Position numbers and translations under genes: made by a program. Positions 16,601 through 26,726 of a DNA stretch of 64,000 bases are shown one piece after another (position 1 is the stretch's first letter; each line of letters starts with the position of its first letter). The stretch is from CAYOPZ01 sp964406005 (lineage in GTDB: Bacteria > Bacteroidota > Bacteroidia > Bacteroidales > SM23-62): positions 5,763 to 69,762 of the forward strand of contig CAYOPZ010000014.1 of assembly GCA_964406005.1 (NCBI GenBank), in the 5' to 3' direction. The notes beneath the pieces are model-generated. The model was given only the letters and a program-made list of their open reading frames with translations. It was not told the origin of the DNA and searched no databases.

Positions 16601-19600
16601 ATGAAAAGGATCAGCCTCCGGAATCTTGGCTTACTGGCAGCGGGCGTACTTTGCTTTACCGTTTCCCTGCTGCTTGAGAAAGTATCCTTTTATTCGGTAA
16701 CCCGGCACGGTACGGTCAGGCGCTTCGAACAGACATTGCAGGAAAAGGAGCTGTACATGTACGGGCTTTTTGACCAGATCGAAGCAACTGCGGACAGCGG
16801 GTTTACCGGGAACCTGTTCGCTTCCCTTGATTCACGGTTCAGACCGCTGGTGGAGGGCCGGGGCATTGACCTGTTTCTTTATAAGGGCGATACGCTGAAA
16901 TTCTGGACAAGTAATTTTGTTCAGACAGATCTCCTGACAGCCGGGACAGGTGCCGAAAACGAAGTGGTTCTCATGGGAAGCGGCTGGTATGTGAAAAAAG
17001 AGAGAATAACAGGGGATTGGCGCATTACGGGACTGATCCTTATCAAAAAAGAGTATCCATACCAGAACCGGTTTCTTCAGAATACATTTCAGGATGATTT
17101 TCATGTTCCGGCCGGAACAGAGATGGATACCACATTCAGCGAAACCGGCCAGGTAATACATGACTCCTGGAAAAAAAAATTGTTCTCTCTCGATTTTTCC
17201 CGGATCGCAAAATACAGTCCCCTGCAGTCCGATGGTTCGCTGGTTCTGTACTTCCTTGGAATCCTCCTGTTTCTCCTGTATATCAGGAATCTGATCAGGG
17301 GTATAAAGGATCCGGCATGGAAAAATGCCGGCATACTGATGGCAGCACTCGTCCTGCTGGTTCTCAATGCCATATTGTTCAATATGCACATACCGGACCA
17401 GATCAGCAACCTGGAAATATTCCTCCCTGAACGGTATGCGGCTTCCTATCTTTTCCCGACACTGGCAGATCTTTCGATCACATCATTTTTCATTTTCTTC
17501 CTGGCTTATTTATTTTATACGGAATTCAGTATGCCCGCAAAAACAGGGGGCACGACCCGACATATTTTCCAGGTCATATTCTTCACGGGACTCATTCTGT
17601 ATTTTCAGCTTATCGTATCCGTATTCAGGAGTCTTGTGGTGAACTCCAGCATTTCCTTTGAAACATACAGGGTGCTCGATATCAGTGCCTATACATTCAT
17701 CGGTCTGTTGATCCTGGCCTTCCATTTCACTGCCCTGACCCTTCTGATGGATAAGTATTTCAGCATATTCCGGCCTGCATTTACAAGGATGAACCTGGCC
17801 CTTCATGTTTTTTTCATGGGATCGGGAGTATGGCTGAGCGGGTACATGATTGGCGGCGGTCCTGACTTCATACTCACAGTGGACATTATGCTGGTGACAG
17901 GCGTTATCGCAGTTATCAGGGGGAAACAGTTTATTCCTTACCGCCATTCCGGCATCATATTGCTGTTATTTCTGTACAGCATAATGTCGGTGTACCAGAT
18001 CGTGGTCTACTCGGCAGAAAAGAAGCAGAATGAAAAGATGGTACTTGCAGTGGAGCTTTCTGCGGAGCATGACCCGGTTGCAGAACTGCTCCTGAGCGAT
18101 CTTGAAGAAAGGATCGCGAATGACCGGGAACTGGAGTATCTTATCGTTGACGGTTACATTGACGAACTGGCCGTCGACGATTACCTGATCAGCACCTATT
18201 TCAACGGTTTCTGGGAGAAATACGATCTCCAGTTCACGCTCTGTATGCCGACCGACAGCCTGTATATAGAACCCCATATTGACGTCTGGTATCCCTGTCA
18301 TGAGTTTTTCGACAGCCTTCAGAATGCAAACGGCACCCGGCTACCGGGTTCCAGGTTTTACTATATGGACAATAAAAACGGAAGGATAAGTTATATGGCC
18401 TCATTCGATTATTTTTCGGCCGACAGTACACAGACCGCAACCCTTTTTCTCGAGCTGGATTCGCGCCTGATAACCGAAGCGCTCGGGTATCCCGAGCTGC
18501 TGCTGTCGGATCGTATGAGAAAGAATTTTGTGAGCGGTGAATATCCCTATGCCAAATACAGCAACGGGGAGCTCATTATACAGTCCGGTGACTACTCCTA
18601 CAACCTCCGGAGCGATGAGTATTCAAGCGGCAACGAAGAATTTGAATTTACCTCCAGCAACGGATACAGGCACCTGGCTTACAACATGGACCCCAACAAT
18701 ACCATTGTTGTCAGCAGCCCGGAAGTAAGCCTTTTGAATATCCTTATCACATTCACTTACATTTTTGTTTTCTTTTACCTGCTGGTGACCCTCATACTGC
18801 TTATCATCAATATTCCCCTGCTGAAAAAAAGCTTTCAACTGAATATAAAGAACAAAATACAGTATACCATGATCGGGGTGCTTGTCCTGTCCCTTTTACT
18901 GATCGGCGGGGGAACCATATTTTTCAGTATCCGGCAGTACAGCGCGAGGCAGAATTCCGACCTGTCGGAGAAGATCCAGTCGGTATACATCGAGGCAAGG
19001 CATATGCTTGAATTCGAAAGAACCCTGACGCGCGAATGGCAGGCCGTGGGCTATCTCAACCTCGACGAGCTTCTGATGAAGTTCTCGAATGTGTTCTATA
19101 CCGATATAAACCTGTATGATCCCGAAGGGAACATCCTGGCAACCTCCCGGTCCGAAATATTCGAGAACAATCTCCTGGGACCCAAAATGCATCCTGCAGC
19201 CTACCGTGAACTGGCTGTCAATCATGTCGCAGAATATGTGCACGAGGAACAGATCGGCTCCCTGAAATATCAGTCTGCATACGTTCCTTTCAGGAATAGT
19301 GATAACAAGCTTCTGGCCTATCTCAACCTTCCCTATTTTACCAGGCAGGAAGCGCTGACCATGGAGATTTCCAACCTGGTGGTCGCGGTGGCCAATTTTT
19401 ACGTGTTGCTGATCGCAATCTCGGTGCTGATCGCGGTATTCATATCCAGGCAGATCACCCAGCCCCTGAGAATGATACAAAGCAAGTTCGGGAAGATCCG
19501 CCTGGGCGGAACCAATGAAAAGATACAATATGAGGGAAGGGATGAAATAGGGAACCTGGTAGAGGAATACAATCATATGGTGGATGAGCTGGCCCTGAGC

Positions 19601-20314
19601 GCGGAAAAGCTCGCGCGGTCGGAGAGGGAATCTGCCTGGAGGGAAATGGCCAAGCAGATTGCACATGAGATCAAAAACCCGCTGACCCCGATGAAGCTCA
19701 GTGTACAGCACCTCCAGAGAAGCTTCTCCGAAGATCCTGAAAAGCAGGAGAAAAACCTGCAACGTTTCACCCGGACCCTCATAGAACAGATAGACAATCT
19801 TTCGGCGATTGCGACTGAGTTTTCCAATTTCGCCCAGATGCCCAGGGCCAATAATGAAGAGGTTGATCTTGAAGAAAAGATCAATAAGATATGCGAACTT
19901 TTCCTGAACACCGAACAGATAAAGATTGAGACCGGGTTCAGGCATGCACGGCCGGCCATTGTATATGCCGACAGGGAACATCTTTCACGGGTGTTTATCA
20001 ACCTGATCAAGAACGCCATCCAATCCATCCCCGACAACAGGGAAGGGAAGATCGGTGTTAGTCTGGAAACAACCGGCAGCGAAGCGATCATCAGGATCAT
20101 GGATAACGGGAAAGGAATTCCCGATGAGCTGGGTGACAAGCTCTTTCAGCCCAATTTCACCACCAAATCCAGCGGGATGGGCATGGGTCTGGCCATTGTG
20201 AAAAACATCATTGAGAATGCGGGGGGATCCATACGCTATGAAACCGAACTCGGCAAGGGGACCACATTTATCGTTCAGTTTCCCCTGTACAGGAGTGAAA
20301 TTACAAACGAATAA
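16601..20314 (+). CDS. Large NtrY-like sensor histidine kinase
   Basis: This 1237-residue protein begins with one membrane helix and an extracytoplasmic segment to about residue 205. A block of roughly eight membrane helices follows at about 215-490. A second extracytoplasmic domain covers about 490-710, then helices near 715-745 and 762-785, a third sensor segment (about 790-920), a helix at about 925-950 and a HAMP linker at about 950-1000. The DHp box is AHEIKNPLTPMKLSVQHL with the phospho-acceptor His1022. The ATPase domain shows NLIKNAIQSIPD, DNGKGIPDE and TKSSGMGMGLAIVKN. The H-box is of the NtrY class, whose partners are usually sigma-54 activators. No response regulator gene is adjacent. 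A TATCTTTG element for the next gene lies just after its stop. Confidence 0.92.
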   Translation: MKRISLRNLGLLAAGVLCFTVSLLLEKVSFYSVTRHGTVRRFEQTLQEKELYMYGLFDQIEATADSGFTGNLFASLDSRFRPLVEGRGIDLFLYKGDTLKFWTSNFVQTDLLTAGTGAENEVVLMGSGWYVKKERITGDWRITGLILIKKEYPYQNRFLQNTFQDDFHVPAGTEMDTTFSETGQVIHDSWKKKLFSLDFSRIAKYSPLQSDGSLVLYFLGILLFLLYIRNLIRGIKDPAWKNAGILMAALVLLVLNAILFNMHIPDQISNLEIFLPERYAASYLFPTLADLSITSFFIFFLAYLFYTEFSMPAKTGGTTRHIFQVIFFTGLILYFQLIVSVFRSLVVNSSISFETYRVLDISAYTFIGLLILAFHFTALTLLMDKYFSIFRPAFTRMNLALHVFFMGSGVWLSGYMIGGGPDFILTVDIMLVTGVIAVIRGKQFIPYRHSGIILLLFLYSIMSVYQIVVYSAEKKQNEKMVLAVELSAEHDPVAELLLSDLEERIANDRELEYLIVDGYIDELAVDDYLISTYFNGFWEKYDLQFTLCMPTDSLYIEPHIDVWYPCHEFFDSLQNANGTRLPGSRFYYMDNKNGRISYMASFDYFSADSTQTATLFLELDSRLITEALGYPELLLSDRMRKNFVSGEYPYAKYSNGELIIQSGDYSYNLRSDEYSSGNEEFEFTSSNGYRHLAYNMDPNNTIVVSSPEVSLLNILITFTYIFVFFYLLVTLILLIINIPLLKKSFQLNIKNKIQYTMIGVLVLSLLLIGGGTIFFSIRQYSARQNSDLSEKIQSVYIEARHMLEFERTLTREWQAVGYLNLDELLMKFSNVFYTDINLYDPEGNILATSRSEIFENNLLGPKMHPAAYRELAVNHVAEYVHEEQIGSLKYQSAYVPFRNSDNKLLAYLNLPYFTRQEALTMEISNLVVAVANFYVLLIAISVLIAVFISRQITQPLRMIQSKFGKIRLGGTNEKIQYEGRDEIGNLVEEYNHMVDELALSAEKLARSERESAWREMAKQIAHEIKNPLTPMKLSVQHLQRSFSEDPEKQEKNLQRFTRTLIEQIDNLSAIATEFSNFAQMPRANNEEVDLEEKINKICELFLNTEQIKIETGFRHARPAIVYADREHLSRVFINLIKNAIQSIPDNREGKIGVSLETTGSEAIIRIMDNGKGIPDELGDKLFQPNFTTKSSGMGMGLAIVKNIIENAGGSIRYETELGKGTTFIVQFPLYRSEITNE

Positions 20315-20316
20315 GA

Positions 20317-20324
20317 TATCTTTG
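20317..20324 (+). promoter_or_regulatory. -7 element TATCTTTG for the AI-2E family gene
   Basis: Exact TAnnTTTG match starting three bases after the kinase stop codon. Four bases separate it from the ATG at 20329, so a transcript starting here would be leaderless or nearly so. Confidence 0.45.
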
Positions 20325-20328
20325 AGAC

Positions 20329-21453
20329 ATGTCAGGCAGGTTTCCATCCGTTCAGAAATTTTCGTTTTTCCTGCTTTCCGTAATCCTTGCCTTCTACATC
20401 CTGATAAAGGCAAAGCTGTTTCTGTATCCCATTGCCCTGGCCCTGCTGTTTTCATACCTGTTATACCCGCTTACCAACCGGCTGGAGAAAAACAGGTTCC
20501 CCAGAATACTCGCCATTCTGATCAGCATTATCCTGCTGCTGACTGTAATCACTTCGGCGGGATTCTTTATTTACAGCAGGGCGGCTGTTTTTGTAAACGA
20601 TTTCCCGGATTTCAGGCTACAGGCCATTGCCAGGGTCGACATACTCGAGAAGAACATCATGGCCTTTTTCAACATAACGGAGCTGCAGCTGGCCGATTTC
20701 CTACGCGCCCGTGTCGATAATTTGTTCGACATGGGAAGCAATCTCATCAACAGGGCCTTTACCGCCACCACGGGCACTCTCTTCAGGCTTGCAATCCTGC
20801 CCGTATTTATTTTCATGTTCCTTTACTACCGCACCAAGTTCGCCTGGTTTATCCTGAAGCTGGTACCGAATGAAAAACAGGTTCTTGCCCTGAATGTGCT
20901 ACGGGATGTCTCGAAAGTGGCCTCAAGATACATGGGAGGGATGTTCACGGTCGTGTTCGTCCTCTGTATGATTAATTCTGCCGGCCTTCTGCTCGTCGGG
21001 ATGAAATATGCGGTCACCCTGGGGGTCATTGCCGCCCTGTTTAACTTCATTCCCTATTTCGGCACCATCATCGGCTATTCAATCCCCTTTGCTTTCGCGG
21101 TTTTTATGAGCGATTCCGCAGAACTGCCCCTGAAAGTGCTGCTTGTATTTGTGATCGTGCAGTTCACCGAAAACAATATACTGACCCCCAATATAGTGGG
21201 TAATTATGTAAAGATCAATCCGTTCATGATCATCCTGGGCGTTATCGCAGGAGGCATGGTATGGGGCATTCCGGGCATGTTCGTGGTGATCCCCTTCCTG
21301 GCCATGATCAGGATAATCAGCGAGCAGGTTCCTGCGCTTCATCCCTGGGTATATCTGCTGGGTACGGGCGGTGCAAGAAGATACGCCATCACGGGTGAAA
21401 ATATCAGGCGATATCTGAAACGGCTGAAAAACAGCCGGAAAAAGGACATTTGA
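20329..21453 (+). CDS. AI-2E family transporter (TqsA/PerM-like permease)
   Basis: This 374-residue membrane protein has about eight helices. The AI-2E family core is visible: an N-terminal double helix (LLSVILAFYILIKAKLFLYPIALALLFSYLLYPL), a soluble middle segment (about 80-150), and the conserved C-terminal half with AALFNFIPYFGTIIGYSIPFA, ENNILTPNIVGNYVKINPFMIILGVIAGGMVWGIPGMFVVIPFLA. Members export or import small molecules, including autoinducer-2 or cations. The substrate is not predictable here, and the family name does not prove quorum signalling. It follows the kinase by 14 bp. Confidence 0.9.
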   Translation: MSGRFPSVQKFSFFLLSVILAFYILIKAKLFLYPIALALLFSYLLYPLTNRLEKNRFPRILAILISIILLLTVITSAGFFIYSRAAVFVNDFPDFRLQAIARVDILEKNIMAFFNITELQLADFLRARVDNLFDMGSNLINRAFTATTGTLFRLAILPVFIFMFLYYRTKFAWFILKLVPNEKQVLALNVLRDVSKVASRYMGGMFTVVFVLCMINSAGLLLVGMKYAVTLGVIAALFNFIPYFGTIIGYSIPFAFAVFMSDSAELPLKVLLVFVIVQFTENNILTPNIVGNYVKINPFMIILGVIAGGMVWGIPGMFVVIPFLAMIRIISEQVPALHPWVYLLGTGGARRYAITGENIRRYLKRLKNSRKKDI

Positions 21454-21533
21454 TTCTTTCCAAAAACTTACCTTTTTCAGAACTTATTTTTCATTTTTTC
21501 GTAAATTCCCCTATATTCATTCGCGGGAAGCGA

Positions 21534-24500
21534 GTGAAATCAACTACCTGTTTTTCTGTGAAGGCCAATTTTTTACATCTGCATGTCCGTTCTGTCTTTA
21601 AATACAGCCTTTTTCCGGCGGCATTTTTGATTCTCTTCCTGTCCGGGACCCGTGCCTCGGAAACCATCTGGAACGAATATTCGGCCATCACCCAGGTTTT
21701 TAATGCCGATACCACCGACCTCGACAGCGTGAGGGTCAGCGACCCCGGCATATTCTCCGTGGGAGACACGGTAATGTTCATCCAGATGAAAGGGGCGGAA
21801 GTATACCTGCCTCCTGATACGAGGTTTGGAAAGATCAGAACAGAAACTGTTTACAATACGGGATTGTATGTTTTGCTCCTTGTCAGCGATATCTTCGGGG
21901 ATATTATTCAATTCAGCGATCCCCTTCCGTATATGAAGTCTCCCATACCAGGCGAGGTAAACCAGCTTGTCAGGGTGCGTGGGGCAAGAACCATCGAGAT
22001 ACCCGCCGGCGATACCCTGACATGCGAGCCCTGGAACCCTGCCGACAGCACAGGCGGAGTCGTGGTGCTGCTGGCCAGCGATACAATCAAACTGAATGGT
22101 ACCATTGATGTTTCGGGCCGGGGATTCCTCGGTGGAGACACCATCCCCAATGAATATACTGGAACATGTGTTAATTTTGGTTCGGATGGATGGTATCTGT
22201 ACGAATCAGGTTCCGACAGCGCCGGCTTAAAGGGTGAAGGGATAGTGTATGAAGGTTTTCCATTTGTACGGGGAAATGGCTTTGTAGCCAACGCCGGAGG
22301 CGGGGGGAACGGGCAATATTCTGGAGGGGGTGGAGGAGGAAATATTGGAGTGGGAGGAGTAGGAGGGTTCCAGGAAGAAGGATGTGGCGATACACCTAAT
22401 CCTCTGGTTCAGGGTGGATATATTAAATCCAATTTTTATACAAATACAGGGCAATATAAGAACCGGATATTCATGGGCGGCGGCGGCGGTGCCGGGACAA
22501 TGAATCGTCCCGATGGGAAGATCGGTACCAAAGGTGGCAATGGAGGTGGTTTCGTTATCCTGCTTGCCCAAACTTTATATTCGAATAATGCCCTGATCAC
22601 TGCTTCAGGACAATCGGTTACCGATACGGCAACGGCTGGAGCGGGAGGCGGTGGAGGTGGAGGTGTTGTTGTTCTTGCAGTAGACAATTATATTGGTGAT
22701 CTGAATATTGAGGTATCAGGTGGGAACGGAGGGTGGACAAATGATCCGATAAACCGAACAGGACCAGGTGGATTAGGTGGTGGAGGTGTAATCTGGCATT
22801 CAGGTGAATCGTTACCACTGAATGTATACACGAATACCAGTAATGGGGAACAGGGACAATGGACAGATAATGCAGGGGGAGGTGAATATTATGGAACAGG
22901 AACAAGCAGTTTATCCGGGGAGGTGCTGGACAGCCTGATCGTTCCGATACGCGGGTTTACATTTAATATTCTGTTCGGGACGGAGGACATCTGTGAAGGG
23001 GAGGCGCCGGACACCATTCGTGCATCCCAGCCCAAAGGGGACACGGAATTCAATTTCACGTGGCTGCAATGGAGGGAAGCGACCGGATGGACGGATGCGG
23101 ACGGTGTAAAAGACCAGAAGGATTATTTCCCGGGCGTGCTGACCGATACAACCCATTACCGCAGGGTCGTGGAAGCCGTCAACAACGGGACCGTGGATAC
23201 GAGCGAAGTGTATAAGGTCAATGTTCTGGACGCGCTGTACAACAACGCCATTAAATCGAGTGATACGATATGTTACGGGCTTGCGCCCGCACCCCTTGTA
23301 CAGGACGCGCCTTCTGTAGGCGGGGGGAACGGTGAGGATTACGGTTATATATGGGAATCCAGGACCAACAGCTCCGGCTGGACGCCCGCAGGAGTGACTA
23401 CCCAGAATTATGCACCCGGCCCGCTTACCGATACGACCCATTTCCGCAGGATACTTTATTCGCATGTTTGTTACGATACGAGCAACGTGCTGACGCAGAC
23501 CGTGCTCAGCCCCATCGGCGGGAATACCGCCGCGGGGAACGATGCGGTGATCTGCCATGACGAGGACCCGGGAACGATCCTGGCGGGCAGCGTATCGGGA
23601 GGGGAACCGGGCGTATACGCCTATTTGTGGGAAATGAGCAATGACCTTTCTTCATGGACCGGGGTGGGGGACACGGAAGATCTTTCTCCCGGGAGCCTTC
23701 CGGATGACGAAGCGTTCTATTATTACCGCAGGACCGTTTATTCCGGCGGGAACGACAGCACATGCCGGGATGTCAGCGATACGGTGACCATACAGGTGCA
23801 ACCCAGGCTGGAATTCTACGGGATACAGCCTGCAAATGATACCGTGTGCGAGGACATTCCGCCTGGGGCCCTAAGCCCTGCGGGGGTCATTACGGGGGGC
23901 GACGGCATATATCATTATGACTGGGAAAAAAGCACGGATGAATCGGACTGGAGTATTACCGGTGCGACGGACACCCTTGCATTGTACGCGGTCCCGCCCC
24001 TGTCCCTGACCACATGGTTCCGGAGGATCGTAAGTTCGGGCGCCTGTATCGACACCAGCGCCAATTCGAAGTACCTGGTGCATCCCAAAATCAACAATAA
24101 CCTTGTGGCCGACAACGACACCGTCTGCTACGGGGAACAGCCCTCCGCCCTGGTGCAGGACGCCCCGGCCGTCAGCGGCGGGCTGGGGCCGGGAACCTAT
24201 GCTTATCTCTGGCAATCCCGTATGAACAGTTCCCCGTGGACCGCTGCCGGAGGCACGAACGACCAGCCAGGCTATACCCCAGGGAATCTTACGGATACTA
24301 CTTATTATCAGCGTGTTATTGAATCCGGGAAATGTTCCGATACCAGCAACCTGATACAGGTGATCGTCCAGGACGATATAGGCAATAACATCATCGAAGG
24401 CGGTTCCGCAACAGGCGATGTCTGTGAAAATCTCTCGAAGCACATAACGGGCGCCCAGCCATCGGGCGGCGACGAATCGCTCTATGCATACCTGTGGCAG

Positions 24501-25811
24501 AATTCCCCGGCGGGCAGCGGGGTATGGGCGGACGCCCCGGTGGGGAACACCGGTATGAGTTACGATACCGAAGAGCTTATCGATACGACGGATTACAGGA
24601 GACTGGTGACATCGGGAGCCTGCCGCGATACGTCTTCCGCGGTGACCGTCCTTGTCCATCCCCGGCCCCAGGGCTCCATCACCGCCGATCCCGGCCTTGT
24701 CGAATGTTATTACGGCACGGATCCGGTATTGCTCGACGTAGCCGTTGATTTTCCGGCCGGCAAGCCGCCTTTCGACATTTATTATAACGACGGGAACAAT
24801 GCGGGAGTGAAAACCGGCTTCGGCCTTACTTCAGGGGTTTTCACCCTGGGCCTGACCCCGGACGATTCGACACAGTACACCGTAGTGCTTGACAGCCTGG
24901 TGGACGGCAATGGCTGCCGGTCGTACCATCCCGACAGTCTTCCCGGCACGGCTAGCGCCTTGGTATTCAGATACCCGGTACCGGTTCTGATCGACGATAC
25001 GGTCAGTGTATGCGACAGCAGCGTTATGCTCTCCGTTAACCAGGATGTGGGTGAGGGAAGCTGGGGGCCGGCAGACGGAAATTTCAGCTTTGTACCTTCA
25101 GACCAGCCCGTAACCGTTTTCTCCACTTCCTTTACGAACGATACACTGTTCTATACCGTAACCTGGTCTGAATCGAACGGCGTTTGCCCGGTGAACGATA
25201 CCTCCGTTGTGATGGTGGTAGAGTTGTACGAACCCCCCGAACCTGCAGATGCCGGCATGGATTCGACCATTTATTTCGCATCTTCGGCCCGGCTCTGGGC
25301 GGCTCCGGCCACGGCGGGCCTGGGCACCTGGACCGTAACGGGGGATGCCGTAATAGATCCGGCGGAGATCCATTTACCCGGTGCCGGTATTGATCTCGGG
25401 GACACGGATCTTGATGTGACCGTGGAGAATACCTTTACATGGTCCATCACCAACGGGATATGTCCGGCAAACGAATCATCCGTCACAATTACACGCAGGG
25501 ATATAAAGCTGTTCAGCGGTTTCTCTCCGAACGGAGACCTCTTCAACGAATATCTTGAATTTCCAGGCCTCGAATATGCCGATGAATTCACACTGAACAT
25601 ATTTACACGGCAGGGTGTGATCATACGGACCATCAGCAAATCGGCGGGTGATGATTTCGTTACCCCCGGCATGTGGTGGGACGGATTGCTGGAAAACGGG
25701 CAGGAAGCCGTTGACGGCACCTATTTCTATGTACTGCTGGTAAAGTACGCAGGACAGACATATGAATACAAGGGATTTGTAGAACTCGTAAGATCCGGCT
25801 ATACGAATTAA
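21534..25811 (+). CDS. Giant T9SS type B sorted surface protein with glycine-rich and Ig/PKD-like repeats
   Basis: From GTG 21534 the protein has 1425 residues. A signal peptide ends near SGTRAS (about residue 42). An N-terminal beta domain is followed by a glycine-rich region at about 235-450 (GGGGNGQYSGGGGGGNIG, GAGGGGGGGVVVLA). Six repeats of about 95 residues lie at about 480-1043, each with DT.C, GG, Y.YLW..S, L.DTT.YRR and C.DTS. More PKD-like segments follow. The C-terminal type B sorting (gliding-motility/CHU_C) domain is at about 1323-1425 (LFSGFSPNGDLFNEYLEFPG, WWDGLLENGQEAVDGTYFYVL). It should cross the outer membrane by T9SS and be attached at the surface. The frame stays open up to TTG 21450, overlapping the previous stop. 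GTG 21534 or 21558 places the signal peptide at the N-terminus and is preferred. PorP/SprF follows with no gap. Confidence 0.88.
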   Translation: MKSTTCFSVKANFLHLHVRSVFKYSLFPAAFLILFLSGTRASETIWNEYSAITQVFNADTTDLDSVRVSDPGIFSVGDTVMFIQMKGAEVYLPPDTRFGKIRTETVYNTGLYVLLLVSDIFGDIIQFSDPLPYMKSPIPGEVNQLVRVRGARTIEIPAGDTLTCEPWNPADSTGGVVVLLASDTIKLNGTIDVSGRGFLGGDTIPNEYTGTCVNFGSDGWYLYESGSDSAGLKGEGIVYEGFPFVRGNGFVANAGGGGNGQYSGGGGGGNIGVGGVGGFQEEGCGDTPNPLVQGGYIKSNFYTNTGQYKNRIFMGGGGGAGTMNRPDGKIGTKGGNGGGFVILLAQTLYSNNALITASGQSVTDTATAGAGGGGGGGVVVLAVDNYIGDLNIEVSGGNGGWTNDPINRTGPGGLGGGGVIWHSGESLPLNVYTNTSNGEQGQWTDNAGGGEYYGTGTSSLSGEVLDSLIVPIRGFTFNILFGTEDICEGEAPDTIRASQPKGDTEFNFTWLQWREATGWTDADGVKDQKDYFPGVLTDTTHYRRVVEAVNNGTVDTSEVYKVNVLDALYNNAIKSSDTICYGLAPAPLVQDAPSVGGGNGEDYGYIWESRTNSSGWTPAGVTTQNYAPGPLTDTTHFRRILYSHVCYDTSNVLTQTVLSPIGGNTAAGNDAVICHDEDPGTILAGSVSGGEPGVYAYLWEMSNDLSSWTGVGDTEDLSPGSLPDDEAFYYYRRTVYSGGNDSTCRDVSDTVTIQVQPRLEFYGIQPANDTVCEDIPPGALSPAGVITGGDGIYHYDWEKSTDESDWSITGATDTLALYAVPPLSLTTWFRRIVSSGACIDTSANSKYLVHPKINNNLVADNDTVCYGEQPSALVQDAPAVSGGLGPGTYAYLWQSRMNSSPWTAAGGTNDQPGYTPGNLTDTTYYQRVIESGKCSDTSNLIQVIVQDDIGNNIIEGGSATGDVCENLSKHITGAQPSGGDESLYAYLWQNSPAGSGVWADAPVGNTGMSYDTEELIDTTDYRRLVTSGACRDTSSAVTVLVHPRPQGSITADPGLVECYYGTDPVLLDVAVDFPAGKPPFDIYYNDGNNAGVKTGFGLTSGVFTLGLTPDDSTQYTVVLDSLVDGNGCRSYHPDSLPGTASALVFRYPVPVLIDDTVSVCDSSVMLSVNQDVGEGSWGPADGNFSFVPSDQPVTVFSTSFTNDTLFYTVTWSESNGVCPVNDTSVVMVVELYEPPEPADAGMDSTIYFASSARLWAAPATAGLGTWTVTGDAVIDPAEIHLPGAGIDLGDTDLDVTVENTFTWSITNGICPANESSVTITRRDIKLFSGFSPNGDLFNEYLEFPGLEYADEFTLNIFTRQGVIIRTISKSAGDDFVTPGMWWDGLLENGQEAVDGTYFYVLLVKYAGQTYEYKGFVELVRSGYTN

Positions 25812-26726
25812 ATGAAAGCAAGCGGTTTCATAGGGTTAATGCTTTTTATCGCGCTGCAGGGCGCCATGGGACAGAACACCAAGAACTACACACCGGTGAA
25901 CATGTACATGATGAATCCGCTGCTTATAAACCCGGGGTACGCAGGGGCACAGGATTCCTGGTCCGTTACGGGAATGTACGGGAAAAACTGGGTGGGCATG
26001 CCCGGGTCCGGGAACCTGATGACGATCACCGGGCACACGCCTCTCGGAGAGGGGAAAGTCGCCGTCGGTTTCCAGGCTTCCAACAATACCTATGGAACAA
26101 ACAGGAATACCAGTGCTTATTTTTACTATACATACAGGATCAATGTAGGGGCAGGAAAGATCGGGCTGGGATTGCGTGCGGGAGGGAACAACTACAGCAG
26201 GGAACTCAGCCGGGCGGAATTCATGGACCCTGCCGATCCGGTCATCAGGGACGAAAGCCGTTTCTTTCCAAATTTCGGAGCGGGAGTGTACTGGTATACC
26301 AGCGATTTCTACCTGGGGATCTCGGTGCCGGATTTTTTCTTTCCCCCCCTGGGATCGGAATCCTTCAGTGCCAGCCCGGAAAATTACAATTATATGCTTA
26401 CAGGCGGTTACCTGTTCAGGATCAGCGATAATTTCAAAATCAAGCCTTCCACCCTGATTACATACACCTTGCATTCCCCCCTGTTTTACCAGGCCAATAC
26501 AAGCTTCATCTTTTTACAGGACAGGATCTGGCTCGGGGCGAGCTATAAGCCGAACGGACTTGTGGCCATTGCAGAATTCCAGGCTACCAAATGGCTGCGC
26601 ATGGGATATGCATACGAATTCCCCATGGGGGATCTGAGCGGGTTTACCACAGGATCGCATGAATTGCTGATAAGGTTTATTTCCAATTTTGAATTGCGTG
26701 CCGTAAGCCCGGGATATTTCTGGTAA
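25812..26726 (+). CDS. PorP/SprF family type IX secretion outer-membrane protein
   Basis: This 304-residue protein has a signal peptide (1-20, ending GAMGQ) and a PorP/SprF barrel. Seen are YTPVNMYMMNPLLINPGYAGAQ (the N-terminal N-P-x-x-x-NPAYAG-type signature), SVTGMYGKNWVGMPGSG, and alternating beta strands to the C-terminus (FISNFELRAVSPGYFW). PorP/SprF proteins help particular T9SS type B substrates reach or stay on the surface. Its ATG follows the stop of the type B protein directly, and its stop overlaps the next ATG by one base. The three genes thus form a tight operon and the likely client is the upstream giant protein. Confidence 0.93.
   Translation: MKASGFIGLMLFIALQGAMGQNTKNYTPVNMYMMNPLLINPGYAGAQDSWSVTGMYGKNWVGMPGSGNLMTITGHTPLGEGKVAVGFQASNNTYGTNRNTSAYFYYTYRINVGAGKIGLGLRAGGNNYSRELSRAEFMDPADPVIRDESRFFPNFGAGVYWYTSDFYLGISVPDFFFPPLGSESFSASPENYNYMLTGGYLFRISDNFKIKPSTLITYTLHSPLFYQANTSFIFLQDRIWLGASYKPNGLVAIAEFQATKWLRMGYAYEFPMGDLSGFTTGSHELLIRFISNFELRAVSPGYFW

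Noticed and set aside
18896..19981. 361-codon minus-strand open frame
   Set aside because: Antisense to the kinase core, including the H-box; no family features.
21450..21533. TTG start for the giant T9SS protein overlapping the AI-2E gene stop
   Set aside because: It would put about 70 residues before the end of the signal peptide; GTG 21534 or 21558 fits better.
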